From Lytechinus pictus (taxonomy: Eukaryota; Echinodermata; Echinoidea; Temnopleuroida; Toxopneustidae): 64,000 nucleotides of DNA. The stretch covers positions 20,601,701 through 20,665,700 of the forward strand of contig NC_087252.1 in NCBI RefSeq assembly GCF_037042905.1, read 5' to 3'. Below the pieces are notes generated by a model, which was not told the DNA's origin, ran no database searches, and saw only the letters and a list, made by a program, of their open reading frames with translations. How positions within the stretch are numbered: position 1 is the first letter of the stretch; each line of letters opens with the position of its first letter. Shown one piece after another: positions 43,995 through 55,921 of this stretch. A program made the position numbers and the translations under genes.

Positions 43995-46948
43995 CAAAGT
44001 TGCCGTTTGGGCAATTTTGCTAATTTGCATAAATCCAAAATGGCCGCCAGATGCCATCTTAAAGACTTAACTTTTGAACGCCTTGCCCCAAAGTGATGAG
44101 TAAAGACTCTTATAAGGGGTTTTGGGGGGGGTGTAGAATCGATTTCTTTTATCATTTTTGCAATATAAGGTCATCTTCAGGTCAAATCCAAGATGGCCGC
44201 CAGATGCCATCTTGAAAAATTGACTTTTGATCCCCTTGACCCAGAATGACGAGTAATACCTCGGTTTAGGGGTTTTGGGTGTGTAGAATATCTTTCTGCT
44301 ATCTACTTTGCAATATAATGTCATCTTCAGGTCATATCCAAGATGGCCGCCAGATGACGCCATTTTGAAAAAAAATAACTTCTGAACCCTTTTGTCCACG
44401 AATCATGAATAATACCTCTTTTCGTGAGTTATTTGATATTTTGATTCCATTTCTGGTGATAAATATAGAATCATTCAGATTTTTAAAAAAGATCGCCGCT
44501 AAACGCCATATTTAAAAAAACTTCTTCCCGAGACTATCGAACTTTGAACCTTGAAGAAGAACTCTCCCCAAAAAGTACACGCTGCCCTAAAGAGGGTTAC
44601 TATTATGTGTGGGAGCTCATGTAAGGGTATTTCAGTAAGAATGAGTCATTTCTTTTTATTTATCCATTTTTAGTGGTCAAGTCAGGTCTCAGATGGTCAG
44701 ATGGTTGATATATTTCGGCATTAATCGCTCACCTTAGAATGAAACCATTCAAGGTTTGGGCTATGACCCATTTCGGGAATTCTCATCATTTTTTTTATGT
44801 CCAGCCATATTTTTCTATTGAAAGGACTTCAAAGTATTATTTTATAATTAAAAAGTGATTCTCCGTATTTTTCAGAAAATTGGTTAACTTATTACCTTCC
44901 TTTATAATAATCATTGGACTTTTCGTCCTGACAAAAGCCTTTGACTTGGTCAGCATGAGTGCACTTTTTAGCCTCCTGTAGAAGATAGGCCCCCAAGACT
45001 GATCCATGGTCACATCATTCCATGAGCACAGTTTGCTACAATGCTGAAACATCTGGTAGCTTCCCTCAGTTCCTGTGAGCAGTGGCGTGAAGCAATTATG
45101 CTGCGCCTGGCCCTGACACTCATTTGGGACCTTATTCATGCTTCCTCAGTATGCAGTTGGCGGATGCACAGAAGACATCTACATGTATATCCGTACCAGA
45201 GTAGATGAGAAACTCTTCAACCTTTCATAAAGAACCGGGAGTAGGCCTACAAGACCTAGTAATACAGCCACCTGTCCTGTGCATGTAAGGAGTTTGGATC
45301 ACCCATCAGCCTGTAAGACAGAAATCCTGATAGACTCAAGACACTGACTGTCCTCCAGATATCTCTATCAACAGCACGCACTTGTCTGGTTGTGGTGGAC
45401 TCCTCACCTACCTTGGATTGACTATCTGTCTCTAGTTCTCTTTCACTGGACAAGGAGACAAGCACCAGGATGGGAATATCTGTCACAGCCATGGCCAAGC
45501 TCCTGAATGGAAATAAGTCCTCAAAAACGTACGCCGATCAAGGAAAGCGGCTAAACACCTTCCATGTCAGCTGCCTCGGACGTATCCTGCACATGAAATG
45601 GCAGGACAGAGTGAAAAAAATATAAGGCCCTTCAGCGTACGTGCATGCTGGCATCACCAGCTTATTCTCGCTCCTTAGTGAAAGGTGCCTCAAGTAGTTG
45701 GGGGCATGTTCGCCGCATGAAACTTTGGCAAATTCTAGAAGGGATTCACCAATGTAAGGTGAGCTATGTGATTGGTTCCCAGATAGATCACACCGTTATA
45801 AACACACCTGCAAACGTGACATAAAACTTGGCCGGCATAAACACTAACACTTTTGAAGATGTAGATGATAGTCGTCATCTATGGAGAGCTACTAAGTACA
45901 GGGGTCAAGACGTCAGAAAATAATCATAATGCTACATTGGCAGGCCAAAGACCAAGGAGGAAGGCTAGGGCAGCATTACTATTTGAACCTGTCTCAGCGC
46001 CATCCTCCTTCATCTGTACAAATTTGCTTTAGAGACTGCCACTCTATAGAGCGGAGCTCTACAGCCACTCTCGAAATGTAAACCCCAGCGACCCTAGACG
46101 AACTGATGCCTACCTATCATTGGACACTTTGATTTAGGGAAAATATGGAGAAAATACTTTCAAATTAAAAAAAGACTTTAAAGCCTCTTCAGTACAAAAA
46201 GTATGGATGGACATTAAAAGAAATAAAAGTACACTCGAAATTGATCATAGCCCAAACCTAACGAGGATTCATTCTAAGATGAGCATTTAATTTCGAACGT
46301 CTGACAACATCTCAGATCTGGCTTCCCCTTGAACTAAAAATTGAGAATTAATAAAAAGAAATTAGTATTCTTACTGAAATCCCCTTACATAAGCTCTTAC
46401 ACTATAAGCCTCGGTAAGTAACTTTTTCAAGATGGCATTTGGCGGCCATCTTGGATTTGATTTGAAGATTATCCTTTATTGCAAAATTACATCAAAAATT
46501 GAATCAACATACCAAATGACTCACGAATAAAGTTATTATTCATGATTCTGGGGCAAAGGATTCAAAAGTTAATATTCAAGATGGCGTCATCTGGCGGCCA
46601 TTTTGGATTTGACCTGAAGATGACCTTATATTGCAAAATAGATAAGCAGAAAGAGATTCTACACACACCAAAACCCCTAAACAAAGGTATTGCTCATCAT
46701 TCAGGGGCAAGGGGTTCAAATTCAATTTTTCCAAATAACATCTGGCGGCCATATTCGATTTGACCTGAAGATGACCTCATATTGCAAAAATAATAATATA
46801 AATTGATTCTACACACACCTAAACCCATAGAAGGAGTTCTTCCTCATCATTTTAGGGCAAGGGGTTCAAAAGTTAGTTTTTTAAGATGGCATGTGGCGGC
46901 CATTTTGGATTTATGCAAATTAGCAAAATTGCCCAAACGGCAACTTTG
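43995..46948. mobile_element. 2.95-kb foldback element with long repeated arms
   Basis: The outer ends are inverted copies starting CAAAGTTGCCGTTTGGGCAA and continuing through ATTTGCATAAATCCAAAATG. Each arm holds three to four roughly 125-bp units of the type (A)AGATGGC(G)CCAGATG ... GGGGTTTTGG ... TCATCTTCAGGTCA. Left arm 43995-44400, right arm 46430-46948. Arms with internal tandem units match foldback DNA elements. No transposase is visible; the core is LINE debris. No clear target duplication. Confidence 0.8.
44920..46115 (+). pseudogene. Non-LTR retrotransposon ORF2 remnant inside a foldback
   Basis: Plus-strand frames with frameshifts show TKAFDLVSMSALFSLL (44935), SSGVKQLCCAW (45080), EDIYMYIRTRVDEKLFNLS (45170), then KRLNTFHVSCLGRILHMKWQ (45545), INTNTFEDVDDSRHLWRATK (45840) and AELYSHSRNVNPSD (46050). 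These follow the order of the RT palm, thumb and C-terminal region of the LINE group whose ORF2 has the RLNTFHLRCLRRIL signature. Heavily broken. It occupies the centre of the inverted-repeat element 43995-46948. Confidence 0.75.
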
Positions 46949-47564
46949 GGCAACCAAGCTGAATTTGTTATAGGACCCCATAGGAACACGAATCAAGAAA
47001 AAAACTTCATCGGAGAGAACATTTCTAGGTTCGGAAAATGTCAAATCGACTAATAGACGATTAAACAAACGTTTCATCACGTCCCTGTAGAGTTGTTCAA
47101 TAAAGGAAAATATAACTGGTGTTTTCATGGTAAAAAAATAATTTCTAAAATTGAGTATCAACTGCGATCATATCACAATGTACCATTTGAAAACCAGTTC
47201 ATCAAAAAACTCCTTGGATCATGCATAACCATTCAAAATAACAGCTCTGAAAGTATGCAGCTCACTTGCATTCTAAACACATTGACCGTTTTCTGAAGTC
47301 CAGTTCAACTTAAATGTCACGGGCTGGCTGTCTTTGTGCAAAAAATTATGGGAAGCCCAAAATACCTGAACTTTGTTTGCATATCGTATGTTTCATTGTG
47401 TTTACAGTGCTTCCTCTCCATGATTTAATGATAAATAAAACTATTTTAGTTATCGTTTTAAGACATTGATTATTCTAGTAAGATATGATATGGTAAATTG
47501 AACCTGACGTGGTAGAGATTTGTGACACAAGTGGCTTTCCATAATTAAAGCGCAACCTCAGACC

Positions 47565-47957
47565 AGGATCTCGTAACACAAAGCTTAGTAATGATCGTAG
47601 AACCATGGGCGGAAATCTGTCCTCAAAGGTAGGGGGACCAGGGGCTGGAAAATTTGACGAGCAAAAAAAAAGGTTTTCACTCAGAAATTTAAGGTCATTT
47701 AGTCCAAAATACATGTATATTTTGGTTGTGAATTATGTCGTTTTCTCCATAAAAGATCAAAAATAGTAGGGGGCATTTGATATTGTGTCCCCCCCCCCCT
47801 ACTATTTTGGTAGGGGGACGCGTCCCCCTGGCCCCCCTGGGATTTCCGCCCATGCGTCGAATACTTTTCTACGATTGATTGCATTGACTACAACGTACAA
47901 TCGATCGTAAAAAAATAAAGCGTACGATTAATCGCTAACCTTTGTGTTACGGGATCC
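47565..47957. mobile_element. TIR element, outer of a nested pair (duplication copy 1)
   Basis: GGATCTCGTAACACAAAGCT ... ATGATCG on the left and CGATTAATCGCTAACCTTTG ... TTACGGGATCC on the right. Interrupted by the inner element 47604-47854. The equivalent in copy 2 is about 50273-50653. Confidence 0.65.
47604..47854. mobile_element. Inner nested MITE with CATGGGCGGAAAT ends (copy 1)
   Basis: CATGGGCGGAAATC and GGATTTCCGCCCATG are inverted ends. Flanks CGTAGAAC and CGTCGAAT are an 8-bp target duplication with two mismatches; in copy 2 they differ by one base. Confidence 0.75.
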
Positions 47958-50310
47958 AGAATTTGAATGAACCAAGTGTTCAGAATACGGGCCATTCGGC
48001 ACAATAAAGAAGTACGTAAATGAATGAAAAAGGTCAGGAAATATATCTGCATTTTTATTATCATTAAAAAATGCATAATATAATTTTTTTTCAACATGAC
48101 ATTGAATAACTTACAATTCCATAGCGTTTTCCAGAAGCTCTCTTCATTATAGGCCCACATTCAAAGTGTGTCCATTCAAAGCGCAGGAAAAACAACCCAC
48201 CTTCTAATTTTGCAGTATTTTACATAGTAATATTGGCATGTTCATCGAAACATAAGCACGATATCTGTGAAATTAATGTTCATACTAAAGTGAGTAAATT
48301 ACAACAACTTAATTACTTCAAGAAAGGAAAACATACAATGCTGTGTACTAAAAATTCACAATAGAGACTTAAATGACACTGGATTACCGAAGCACACATT
48401 GTCTTCCATCTAAAGTTGCATTCAATGTCACAAAATAGAAGCCCCTAATATCTTCGAAATATGGTTACAGTATGTTTAATCAATTTGAAACTTAATATAA
48501 TCATTAAAACAATTACTTTAAATCATCATTATACTTAGTATAATGGTGAAAAGAAATTGCTTATACGCTCTATCATGATTATGATAACCATGAAAACCCT
48601 AATTATGATTGCTTGTTGAGCCATGTTACCATTGATTTCCCCGCGTACAACCAATTATGAGCATACAAATACAACTAGACTTGAGTTCTTTGCGCACATA
48701 TCCACTGCAAGCTGCCATTAAACTGGATACCAATCTGGTTAAATCATTGGCAAATTACATAGAAAAAGAAACAATCCTCTTCTTCATGATATTTACTTAA
48801 GGGGTCGGGACAACTCGGACCTCTGGACATCTCGGACCGCGGGCCAAGTTGTCCCAACCATTTCTCTAAATGCAAAGAACCTAATCTAGTCCCTAGTCTC
48901 ATTTCTTTTGGACTCTGGTTATATTAGCTCTTTTATTGAGCAAAAGTGTAGCAAATTATTATCGATATGAAAATACTGGATAGAGCTCGTTACGTGCTGC
49001 CACACACGCGATCTTGACTCATCATGGCTTTTTCTCTTCTTTTTTTGGCCTCGACACTTCGAAAGATTCCTTCATTCTACATGTTTGGTTTCCGAAGCAT
49101 TGAATATCGAACTAAAAATGAGTACAACTGTGACAGGATAACGTACAAAATTAATGCTCGAGAAAGTTATTTCCAGTGAGGAGTTAAATAAAAATGTATA
49201 TATTTACGCATACAAAGCATTGTGTTCTATGTACAATTGTAGTAAACAAATAAAAACAGTTCTACTACAGAATAAATTAAACAATCATAATCATCATGTA
49301 CTCCCTCTTCATCATTATAATTAACATATGATTCCGCATAAAATAATAGGTTCAACCGTAAATTATCGGTGGATGATAGTACAGGCCTTCCCTTCCCCAC
49401 CTGAAATGCTGGAGGATATATTCCCCCCCCCCCCTTCCGTGATCGATACCTATTTTTTAATGCTTTTTAGCCTTTATTCAGATAATATCACATTTTTCAT
49501 GCATACAAGGGTAATAAATAAAATATACAAAATAAAGTGAAGTACATGTATACAGTAATATAACAAATGAAATATTGTACATTATGATAAACATTATTTT
49601 AACAAAGATTATCACAACCCATAATACAAACAGAGAAAACAGTTATTTTCACATGTATTTACTATATAATGCCTTCAGACTTACTCCTTGAGCGCCCACG
49701 CATATGGCCTACACATACAAACACACCCTCGTATACACACCATTTTACGCCCTCATACATAGACGATTAAACAAACGTTATCATCACGTCCCTGTAGAGG
49801 TGTTCAATAAATTCAAATATAACTGGTGTTTTCATGGTAAAAAAATAATTTCAAAAATTGAGTATCAACTGCGATCATATCACAATGTACCATTTGAAAA
49901 CCAGTTCATCAAAAAACTCCTTGGATCATGCATAACCATTCAAAATAACAGCTCTGAAAGTATGCAGCTCACTTGCATTCTAAACACATTGACCCGTTTT
50001 CTGAAGTCCAGTTCAACTTAAATGTCACGGGCTGGCTGTCTTTGTGCCAAAATTATGGGAAGCCCAAAATACCTGAACTTTGTTTGCATATCGTATGTTT
50101 CGTTGTGTTTACTGTGCTTCCTCTCCATGATTTAATGATAAATAAAACTATTTTAGTTATCATTTTAAGACATTAATTATTCTAGTGAGATATGATATGG
50201 TAAATTGAACCTGACGTGGTAGAGATTTGTGACACAAGTGGCTCTCCATAATTAAAGCGCAACGTCAGACCAGGATCTCGTAACACAAAGCTTAGTAATG
50301 ATCGTAGAAC

Positions 50311-50555
50311 CATGGGCGGAAATCTGTCTTCAAAGGTAGGGGGACCAGGGACTGGAAAATTTGACGAGCAAAAAAAAAAGGTTTTCACCCAGAAATTTAA
50401 GGTCATTTAGTCCAAAATACATGTATATTTTGGTTGTGAATTATGTATTTTCTCCATAAAAGATAAACAATAGTAGGGGGCATTTGATATTGTGTCCCCC
50501 TACTATTTTTGGTAGGGGGACGCGCCCCCCTGTCCCCCTGGGATTTCCGCCCATG
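50311..50555. mobile_element. Inner nested MITE (copy 2)
   Basis: Same ends as 47604-47854; flanks CGTAGAAC and CGTAGAAT. Confidence 0.75.
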
Positions 50556-51777
50556 CGTAGAATACTTTTCTACGATTGATTGCATTGACTACAATGTACA
50601 ATCAATCGTGACAATAAAGCGTACGATTAATCGCTAACCTTTGTGTTACGGGATCCAGAATTTAAATGAAACAAGTGTTCAGAATACGTGCCATTCGGCA
50701 CAATAAAGAAGTACGTAAATGAATGAAAAAGGTCAGGAAATTTGTATTATCATTAAAAAATGCATGATATAATTTTCTGTTTTTTAAACATGACATTGGA
50801 TAACTTAAAATTCCATAGCGTTTTCCAGAAGCTCTCTTCATTATAGGCCCACATTCAAAGTGTGTCCATTCACAGCGCAGTAAAAACAACCCACCTTCTA
50901 ATTTTGCAGCATTTTACATAGTAATATTGGCATGTTCATCGAAACATAAGCACGATATCTGTGAAATTAATGTTCATACTAAAGTGAGTAAATTACAACA
51001 ACTTTATTACTTCAAGAAAGGAAAACATACAATGCTGTGTACTTAAAATTCACAATAAAGACTTAAATGACACTGGATTACCGAAGCACACATTGTTTTC
51101 CATCTAAAGTTGCATTCAATGTCACAAAATAGAAGCCCCTTATATCTTCGAAATATGGTAACAGTATGTTTAATCAACTCTTCTAATAAAAAAAAAATCG
51201 CTGAATTTGAAACTTAATATAATCATTAAAACAATTACTTTAAATCATCATGGACTTTAAGAGTATAATGGTGAAAACCTTAATTATGATTGCTTGTTGA
51301 GCCATGTTACCATTGATTTCCCCGCGTACAACCAATTATGAGCATACAAATACAACTAGACTTGAGTTCCTTGCGCACATATCCACTGCAAGCTGCCATT
51401 AAACTGGATACCAATCTGGTTAAATCATTGGCAAATTACATAGAAAAAGAAACAATCCTCTTCTTCATGATATTTACTTAAGGGGTCGGGACAACTCGGA
51501 CCTCGGGACATCTCGGACCGCGGGCCAAGTTGTCCCAACCATTTCTCTAAATGCAAAGAACCTAATCTAGTCCCTAGTCTCATTTCTTTTGGACTCTGGT
51601 TATATTAGCTCTTTTATTGAGCAAAAGTGTAGCAAATTATTATCGATATGAAAATACTGGATAGAGCTCGTTACGTGCTGCCGCACACGCGATCTTGACT
51701 CATCATGGCTTTTTCTCTTCTTTTTTTGGCCTCGACACTTCGAAAGATTCCTTCATTCTACATGTTTGGTTTCCGAA

Positions 51778-52118
51778 CACTAGCGTACCTACGGGGGGGG
51801 CAGGGGGGCACTCTGCCCCCCCCCCTAACGAGCCACAACCCATACAAAAGACATATACCTGCCCCCCCCCCCCTTGACGAGCCACAACCCATACAAAAGA
51901 CATTTACCTGCCCCCCCCCCCCCCTGACGAGCTTGAAGACCTTTATAACCCCCTCCCCTGATGAGCTTGAAGACCCTTTTTTTTTTGCTTGTCAATTTTT
52001 TTTGGTACGAAAACCTTAATTTTTTTATTGAAGACCTTTTTCTTTTTTTTTGGCTTGTCAAATTTTTTGGCGGCCGATTTGCCCCCCCCCCTGTGGGAAA
52101 ATCCTAGGTACGCCACTG
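51778..52118. mobile_element. hAT-like MITE present only in duplication copy 2
   Basis: Ends CACTAGCGTACCTACGG and CCTAGGTACGCCACTG; flanked by exact TTTCCGAA on both sides (51770-51777 and 52119-52126). Copy 1 has one uninterrupted TTTCCGAA near 49087, the empty site. The interior has GACGAGCCACAACCCATACA repeats with poly-C and poly-T. Confidence 0.95.
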
Positions 52119-52315
52119 TTTCCGAAGCATTGAATATCGAACTAAAAATGAGTACAACTTTGACAGGATAACTTACAAAATTAATGCTCGAGAACGTTAT
52201 TTCCAGTGAGGAGTTAAACAAAAATGCATATATTTACGCATACAAAGCATTGTGTTTTATGTACAATTTTAGTAAACAAATAAAAACAGTTTTACTACAG
52301 AATAAATTAAACAAT

Positions 52316-52958
52316 TCCAATTAACATGGTAATAAACTGTACAAATGGAGAGTGAGAATGAGGTGGAATAAGGCAGAGAATAAGAAGAAATTATCAAAAA
52401 CGGCAGATGTAAAAAACCGTTTCAATGTACTAAACAGTATCATTTATATATACAACATAGCAAGTTGGCAGAGACATTAATGTGGTCAGTAATCACGGCT
52501 ATTTCAACGTATAAATCTCTTCTGTCGTATTGCATTCAAGTGATAAATAATCATTTAATTTATTTTTGAAAATTGTACGTACTTGCTTTATGGTAATGTA
52601 ATGACACGAATTGCCAATTTTTTATAATCCTGTTTATTGTATTGTAATCATAACAAGATTAACGTGCGTGGTGTAGTTTACGCAGGTGGTACAATACCTG
52701 TTGTTTTCATTATTTGGTTGACTTCAAGAAGATCTGCGTGTTCAAACCAATATGAGTTTTAAAAATGTATTCTAAATTTAAGAAATATAGATACAAGTCT
52801 TCTTTATTTCATAACAAAAATTTACCGGGGTCCGTTGCTAGTAATGTGCAGGGTCTTACAATAATGAAATAAAAATGTATGTAAATATACATATATTTAT
52901 AAATAGTGGTATCAAGAAATCTGACAAAAAAACAAAATACGGTATGATTACGGTATGT
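52316..52958. other. No gene seen
   Basis: AT-rich DNA between the duplication and a SINE. Confidence 0.4.
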
Positions 52959-52959
52959 G

Positions 52960-53225
52960 GGGTTTCGTGGTCTAGTGGTTACGACTCTCGTTTCACAATC
53001 AGAGGGACGTGGGTTCGAATCCCAGCCATGGCGTGTTTTTCTTCGGCAAGGAAAATACCCACATTGTGCCGCATTCAACCCCGGTGAGGTAAGTGGGTAC
53101 CCAGCAGGATTAATTCCTTGAAATGCATGAGCGCTGGGAGGCTGCTTGAGCTAAAGCTGAGGTTATAATGATATTACCAATGCGCCTCGGAAAATATTAA
53201 AAATGCCTTTTATTATTATTATATA
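52960..53225 (+). mobile_element. tRNA-headed SINE, second family
   Basis: The head has A box TGGTCTAGTGG, a CAC-like anticodon in TTTCACAA and B box GGGTTCGAATCCC. The body runs CCCACATTGTGCCGCATTC ... GTGGGTACCCAGCAGGATT ... CCTTGAAATGCATGAGCGCT and ends near GCGCCTCGGAA, then a (TTA)n tail. A body-only relative lies at 40608-40690. Confidence 0.8.
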
Positions 53226-53525
53226 TTATCATGAAATATATATGTCAATATATTCACAGATAGATGGGTAAATGGTATATTTAGGTCATACACAATTGAA
53301 AGATGGAAGGAATGACATGGGGCAACGATTAGAATGTGGGATCAGAAGAGATTGAAAGAGTATACCATCACTGAAATACAAACATACAAGTACAAGTGAC
53401 AAAAATAGAACATTGATGGAGAGTTAGATATGACATGGCAAAATGTGTATTTATCCACGTATACATTACAAATGAGGGATTTATCACTTCCATCGCCGTG
53501 TCTGTTATCTACAATCTAGTACAGA

Positions 53526-53700
53526 TGAACCAAAAGACGTTAAAAGATGGGAGTTGCTGCTATACCCTGTTTGGCGTTCAACGATTAAAGGGATAGGGCC
53601 TCGTCGATCTGGCGCTGCACAGCGGCTGCCGGGCCCACGATCAATTGGGCAAAAACAAATTTTCGTATTTCATTTCATGTCTATTTCGAACAAAAAAATA
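53526..53700 (+). mobile_element. 5'-truncated copy of the 6.9-kb SINE
   Basis: The body from CCAAAAGACGTTAAAA through GGGCCCACGATCAATTGGG to TATTTCGAACAA matches the copy at 6.9 kb almost base for base, but the tRNA head is absent. Confidence 0.8.
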
Positions 53701-53796
53701 TGGATGGATTTTCATGAATGCCATATACAACTTCTGAAGGTTTTCATGGCGAAAAAGAGCGTAGTGGTTCCACGCTACACCCTGTATTCTGTCAAG

Positions 53797-53876
53797 GAAA
53801 ACTTGACGTTTCGACAAGTGTGTTCTTGTTGTCTTCAAGAGTCTTCCCCTACATTCTTGTCGAAACGTCGAGTTTA
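53797..53876. repeat. Hairpin TGACGTTTCGACAAG
   Basis: CTTGACGTTTCGACAAG and CTTGTCGAAACGTCGAG form a stem with a loop of about 34 nt. The arm motif resembles the TCGACAAAG family but may be unrelated. Confidence 0.6.
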
Positions 53877-53899
53877 TCATTTTCACGACATGATTATGC

Positions 53900-54670
53900 C
53901 AAAGTCATAAAGTAATGGGAAACCACCACATTCTTTCTTCTTCGCCATGGAAATATCACATGTGTCCAGAACGTCGCAGATTGCACAACCTTCTGTTTCC
54001 CCCAATCGGGTATTGGGGGCTACAATTAATGCTCATTGAGGTTAGGGCATGGGGGTGACATGGTTTGTAGAATTCAACAGTCACCAGTAATGCTGTCATC
54101 ATTCTTTTCATTGGGAATTTGTATATTCCCTTTTCTATGCGAAACTGGTTGAGAGAGTTCCATGTTTGCTTTGTACATGTTTCCTATGTTCTGCAGCTGT
54201 TATTTAGGCAGCTTGTCATGACGAAGTTTTCGACTTGATTTCGATTTGAAATCATTCTCATGCACTTCGCCAAATATATAACAAAATATCAACATAATAA
54301 ATATATTAGATTATTATATAGAATATAGAAGATTATGACAATGGCAAATAATTAAAAGTGAAAAATGAAGAAACCTGCAAAAAAGCAGAACTTGTAAATT
54401 CTGAAGGTTCCTCAAAAAGGATAATGAAATTAGCATTCAAGGAGATCGGACTTATACAAAAGCAAATCAGACTTCATTAGAAGAGCCAAAGATAAGGTTG
54501 ACACTGCACTCTGCTAAACTTACACATAGTAACCAAAGTCACATAAGGTAGTTCTGTCAAGGGTTTGAAGATGATAAAAAAAAAAAAGATTTATATTTTT
54601 CACTTGCTTGCACATCGCAACAGGCTAGCACTACTGATCTGCGTATATAAGGAAGGGCAAAAGCAAAAGG
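53900..54670. other. No gene seen
   Basis: No supported frame or repeat. Confidence 0.35.
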
Positions 54671-54671
54671 A

Positions 54672-54985
54672 ACTTTTCGCATTTACGACGGAGACTCTCT
54701 CTACAACGCATCGATTCCTTTGAAAATGCAATTAAAATCACTGTGGAGAGCTAAGAGGCTTTTGTCGAAAGTTGGTGGACTGGGGCAGCAGATCATCCGA
54801 AGATTTGCATCGGACAACAATTTCAAATATGTCGTTGTGAAGAGTAAAAGGATTCCGATGCTGTCCCGCTCTACCAACTTTCGACAAAAGCCCCTCAGCT
54901 CTTCATTGTGATTTGACTTGCATTTTCAAAGGAAATGGTGCGTCGTACAGAGAGTTTCAACGTAGTAAATGCGAAAAGTCCAAAA
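54672..54985. mobile_element. TCGACAAAGAC stem-loop, copy C (full foldback)
   Basis: Longest version: outer arms CTTTTCGCATTTACGACG and CGTAGTAAATGCGAAAAG, then CTTTGAAAATGCAATT against TTGCATTTTCAAAGG, then GGCTTTTGTCGAAAGTTGG against CCAACTTTCGACAAAAGCC. The loop is in opposite orientation to copies A, B and D. Confidence 0.85.
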
Positions 54986-55436
54986 GCCTGATATAGGACA
55001 GATTATTTGTTGATCTCAGCAAACCTTTCTATTTTTTAGGTTGGGATCTCAGCCAGGCAGGGTCACAGTAGTAGTATTTATTCCGTATGTAGGAAAGCCT
55101 GTAGGTCGATGAAGTACGATGGATTGCCCACATTCAGCTTCACTGACATAGCTATACTGGTCTCCCATGGAATCCAACAAGAACGACATCAGGGCATTCT
55201 GCAGCAGAAAATCTAAGCGTAATGCAGGGGTCGTAAGTGTTCATGCACTGGCTCCCCAGTCACGCCAGGATGAATTTGTCAGTAATTCGGGAGGAGACTG
55301 TCATAGACCTCACTTTCTCGACGTGCTGCTAAATATAACACTAAAGAGTTTTCACAACACGAAACAGAACGCCTTCTAAAAGATTTTAAAAAAAATGTAT
55401 TGTCATAAGCCCTTCATGACAAAGAGCAACCAAGAA

Positions 55437-55571
55437 GTCTTTGTCGAAAATTGGTGAATTAAAACAATAGTTTCGTCCTTGACTCCATACAAACGACGAA
55501 TTTGCTAATTTTAGTCAGCTCCGAAACTTAGGACAGAACTGCCGTTCTGGTTCACCAATTTCGACAAAGAC
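55437..55571. repeat. TCGACAAAGAC stem-loop, copy D
   Basis: GTCTTTGTCGAAAATTGGTG pairs with TTCACCAATTTCGACAAAGAC apart from one missing base; loop related to copies A and B. It lies 3' of the charged-tail gene. Confidence 0.8.
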
Positions 55572-55770
55572 ATCCCAAATGTTCATTATCATTTGACGAG
55601 CGTTTTCAATACATTTACTGTGTTCTTGAATCTGTTCTGCTTCCCGGTGCGCAAACCGAGGGCCACACTAAGCTACGTACACCACGTGGTCGCAGTGCTA
55701 AAAGGGCAATGCCCTTCCAGTTTCGGAACATTAACCTGGTCATCCAACATGTCCAACATCTTCGGTCAAC

Positions 55771-55776
55771 TTTATT
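55771..55776 (-). terminator. Polyadenylation signal of the charged-tail gene
   Basis: AATAAA on the minus strand, 2 nt after the stop codon. It is unusually close, so a later signal may be used instead. Confidence 0.45.
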
Positions 55777-55778
55777 AG

Positions 55779-55921
55779 TTAAAAGTGAACCATAGCTCTG
55801 GCCTTAGAGGCAATCAAATCATCATCTGGGTTTCCGAATGGGTCTAGCGTTTCCGAATACGAGACAGATGGTTGCGAATTCTCCTTTATCCCTTTATCCT
55901 TTGTATCTTTTTGTTCGTCAC
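55779..55921 (-). CDS. Charged-tail gene terminal exon
   Basis: Acceptor ATTGAACAG, phase 1 in; 46 residues, from GDEQKDTKDKGIKEN through SYSETLDPFGNPDDDL to ASKARAMVHF, stop TAA at 55779-55781. Aromatic and proline content rises here compared with upstream exons. Confidence 0.8.

Larger units (their letters stand above)
47058..49290 (+). repeat. 2.2-kb direct duplication, copy 1
   Basis: From TAGACGATTAAACAAACG to AATAAATTAAACAAT, repeated at 49762-52315 with only scattered changes. It carries a plus frame (KYNWCFHGKKIISKIEYQLR ... LGSCITIQNNSSESMQLTC) present in both copies, followed by AATAAAACTATTTTAG, which could be an old 3' exon. Confidence 0.9.
49762..52315 (+). repeat. 2.5-kb direct duplication, copy 2
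   Basis: The same block as 47058-49290, longer because of the insertion at 51778-52118. The 49.3-49.76 kb spacer between the copies is unrelated sequence with a poly-C run. Confidence 0.9.

Noticed and set aside
44067..44399. 110-codon minus frame MDKRVQKLFFFKMASSGG
   Set aside because: Derived from the repeated units of the foldback arm; the same peptide appears on the other arm.
51825..52061. Lys/Gly-rich minus frames
   Set aside because: Lie wholly within the poly-C/poly-T hAT-like MITE.
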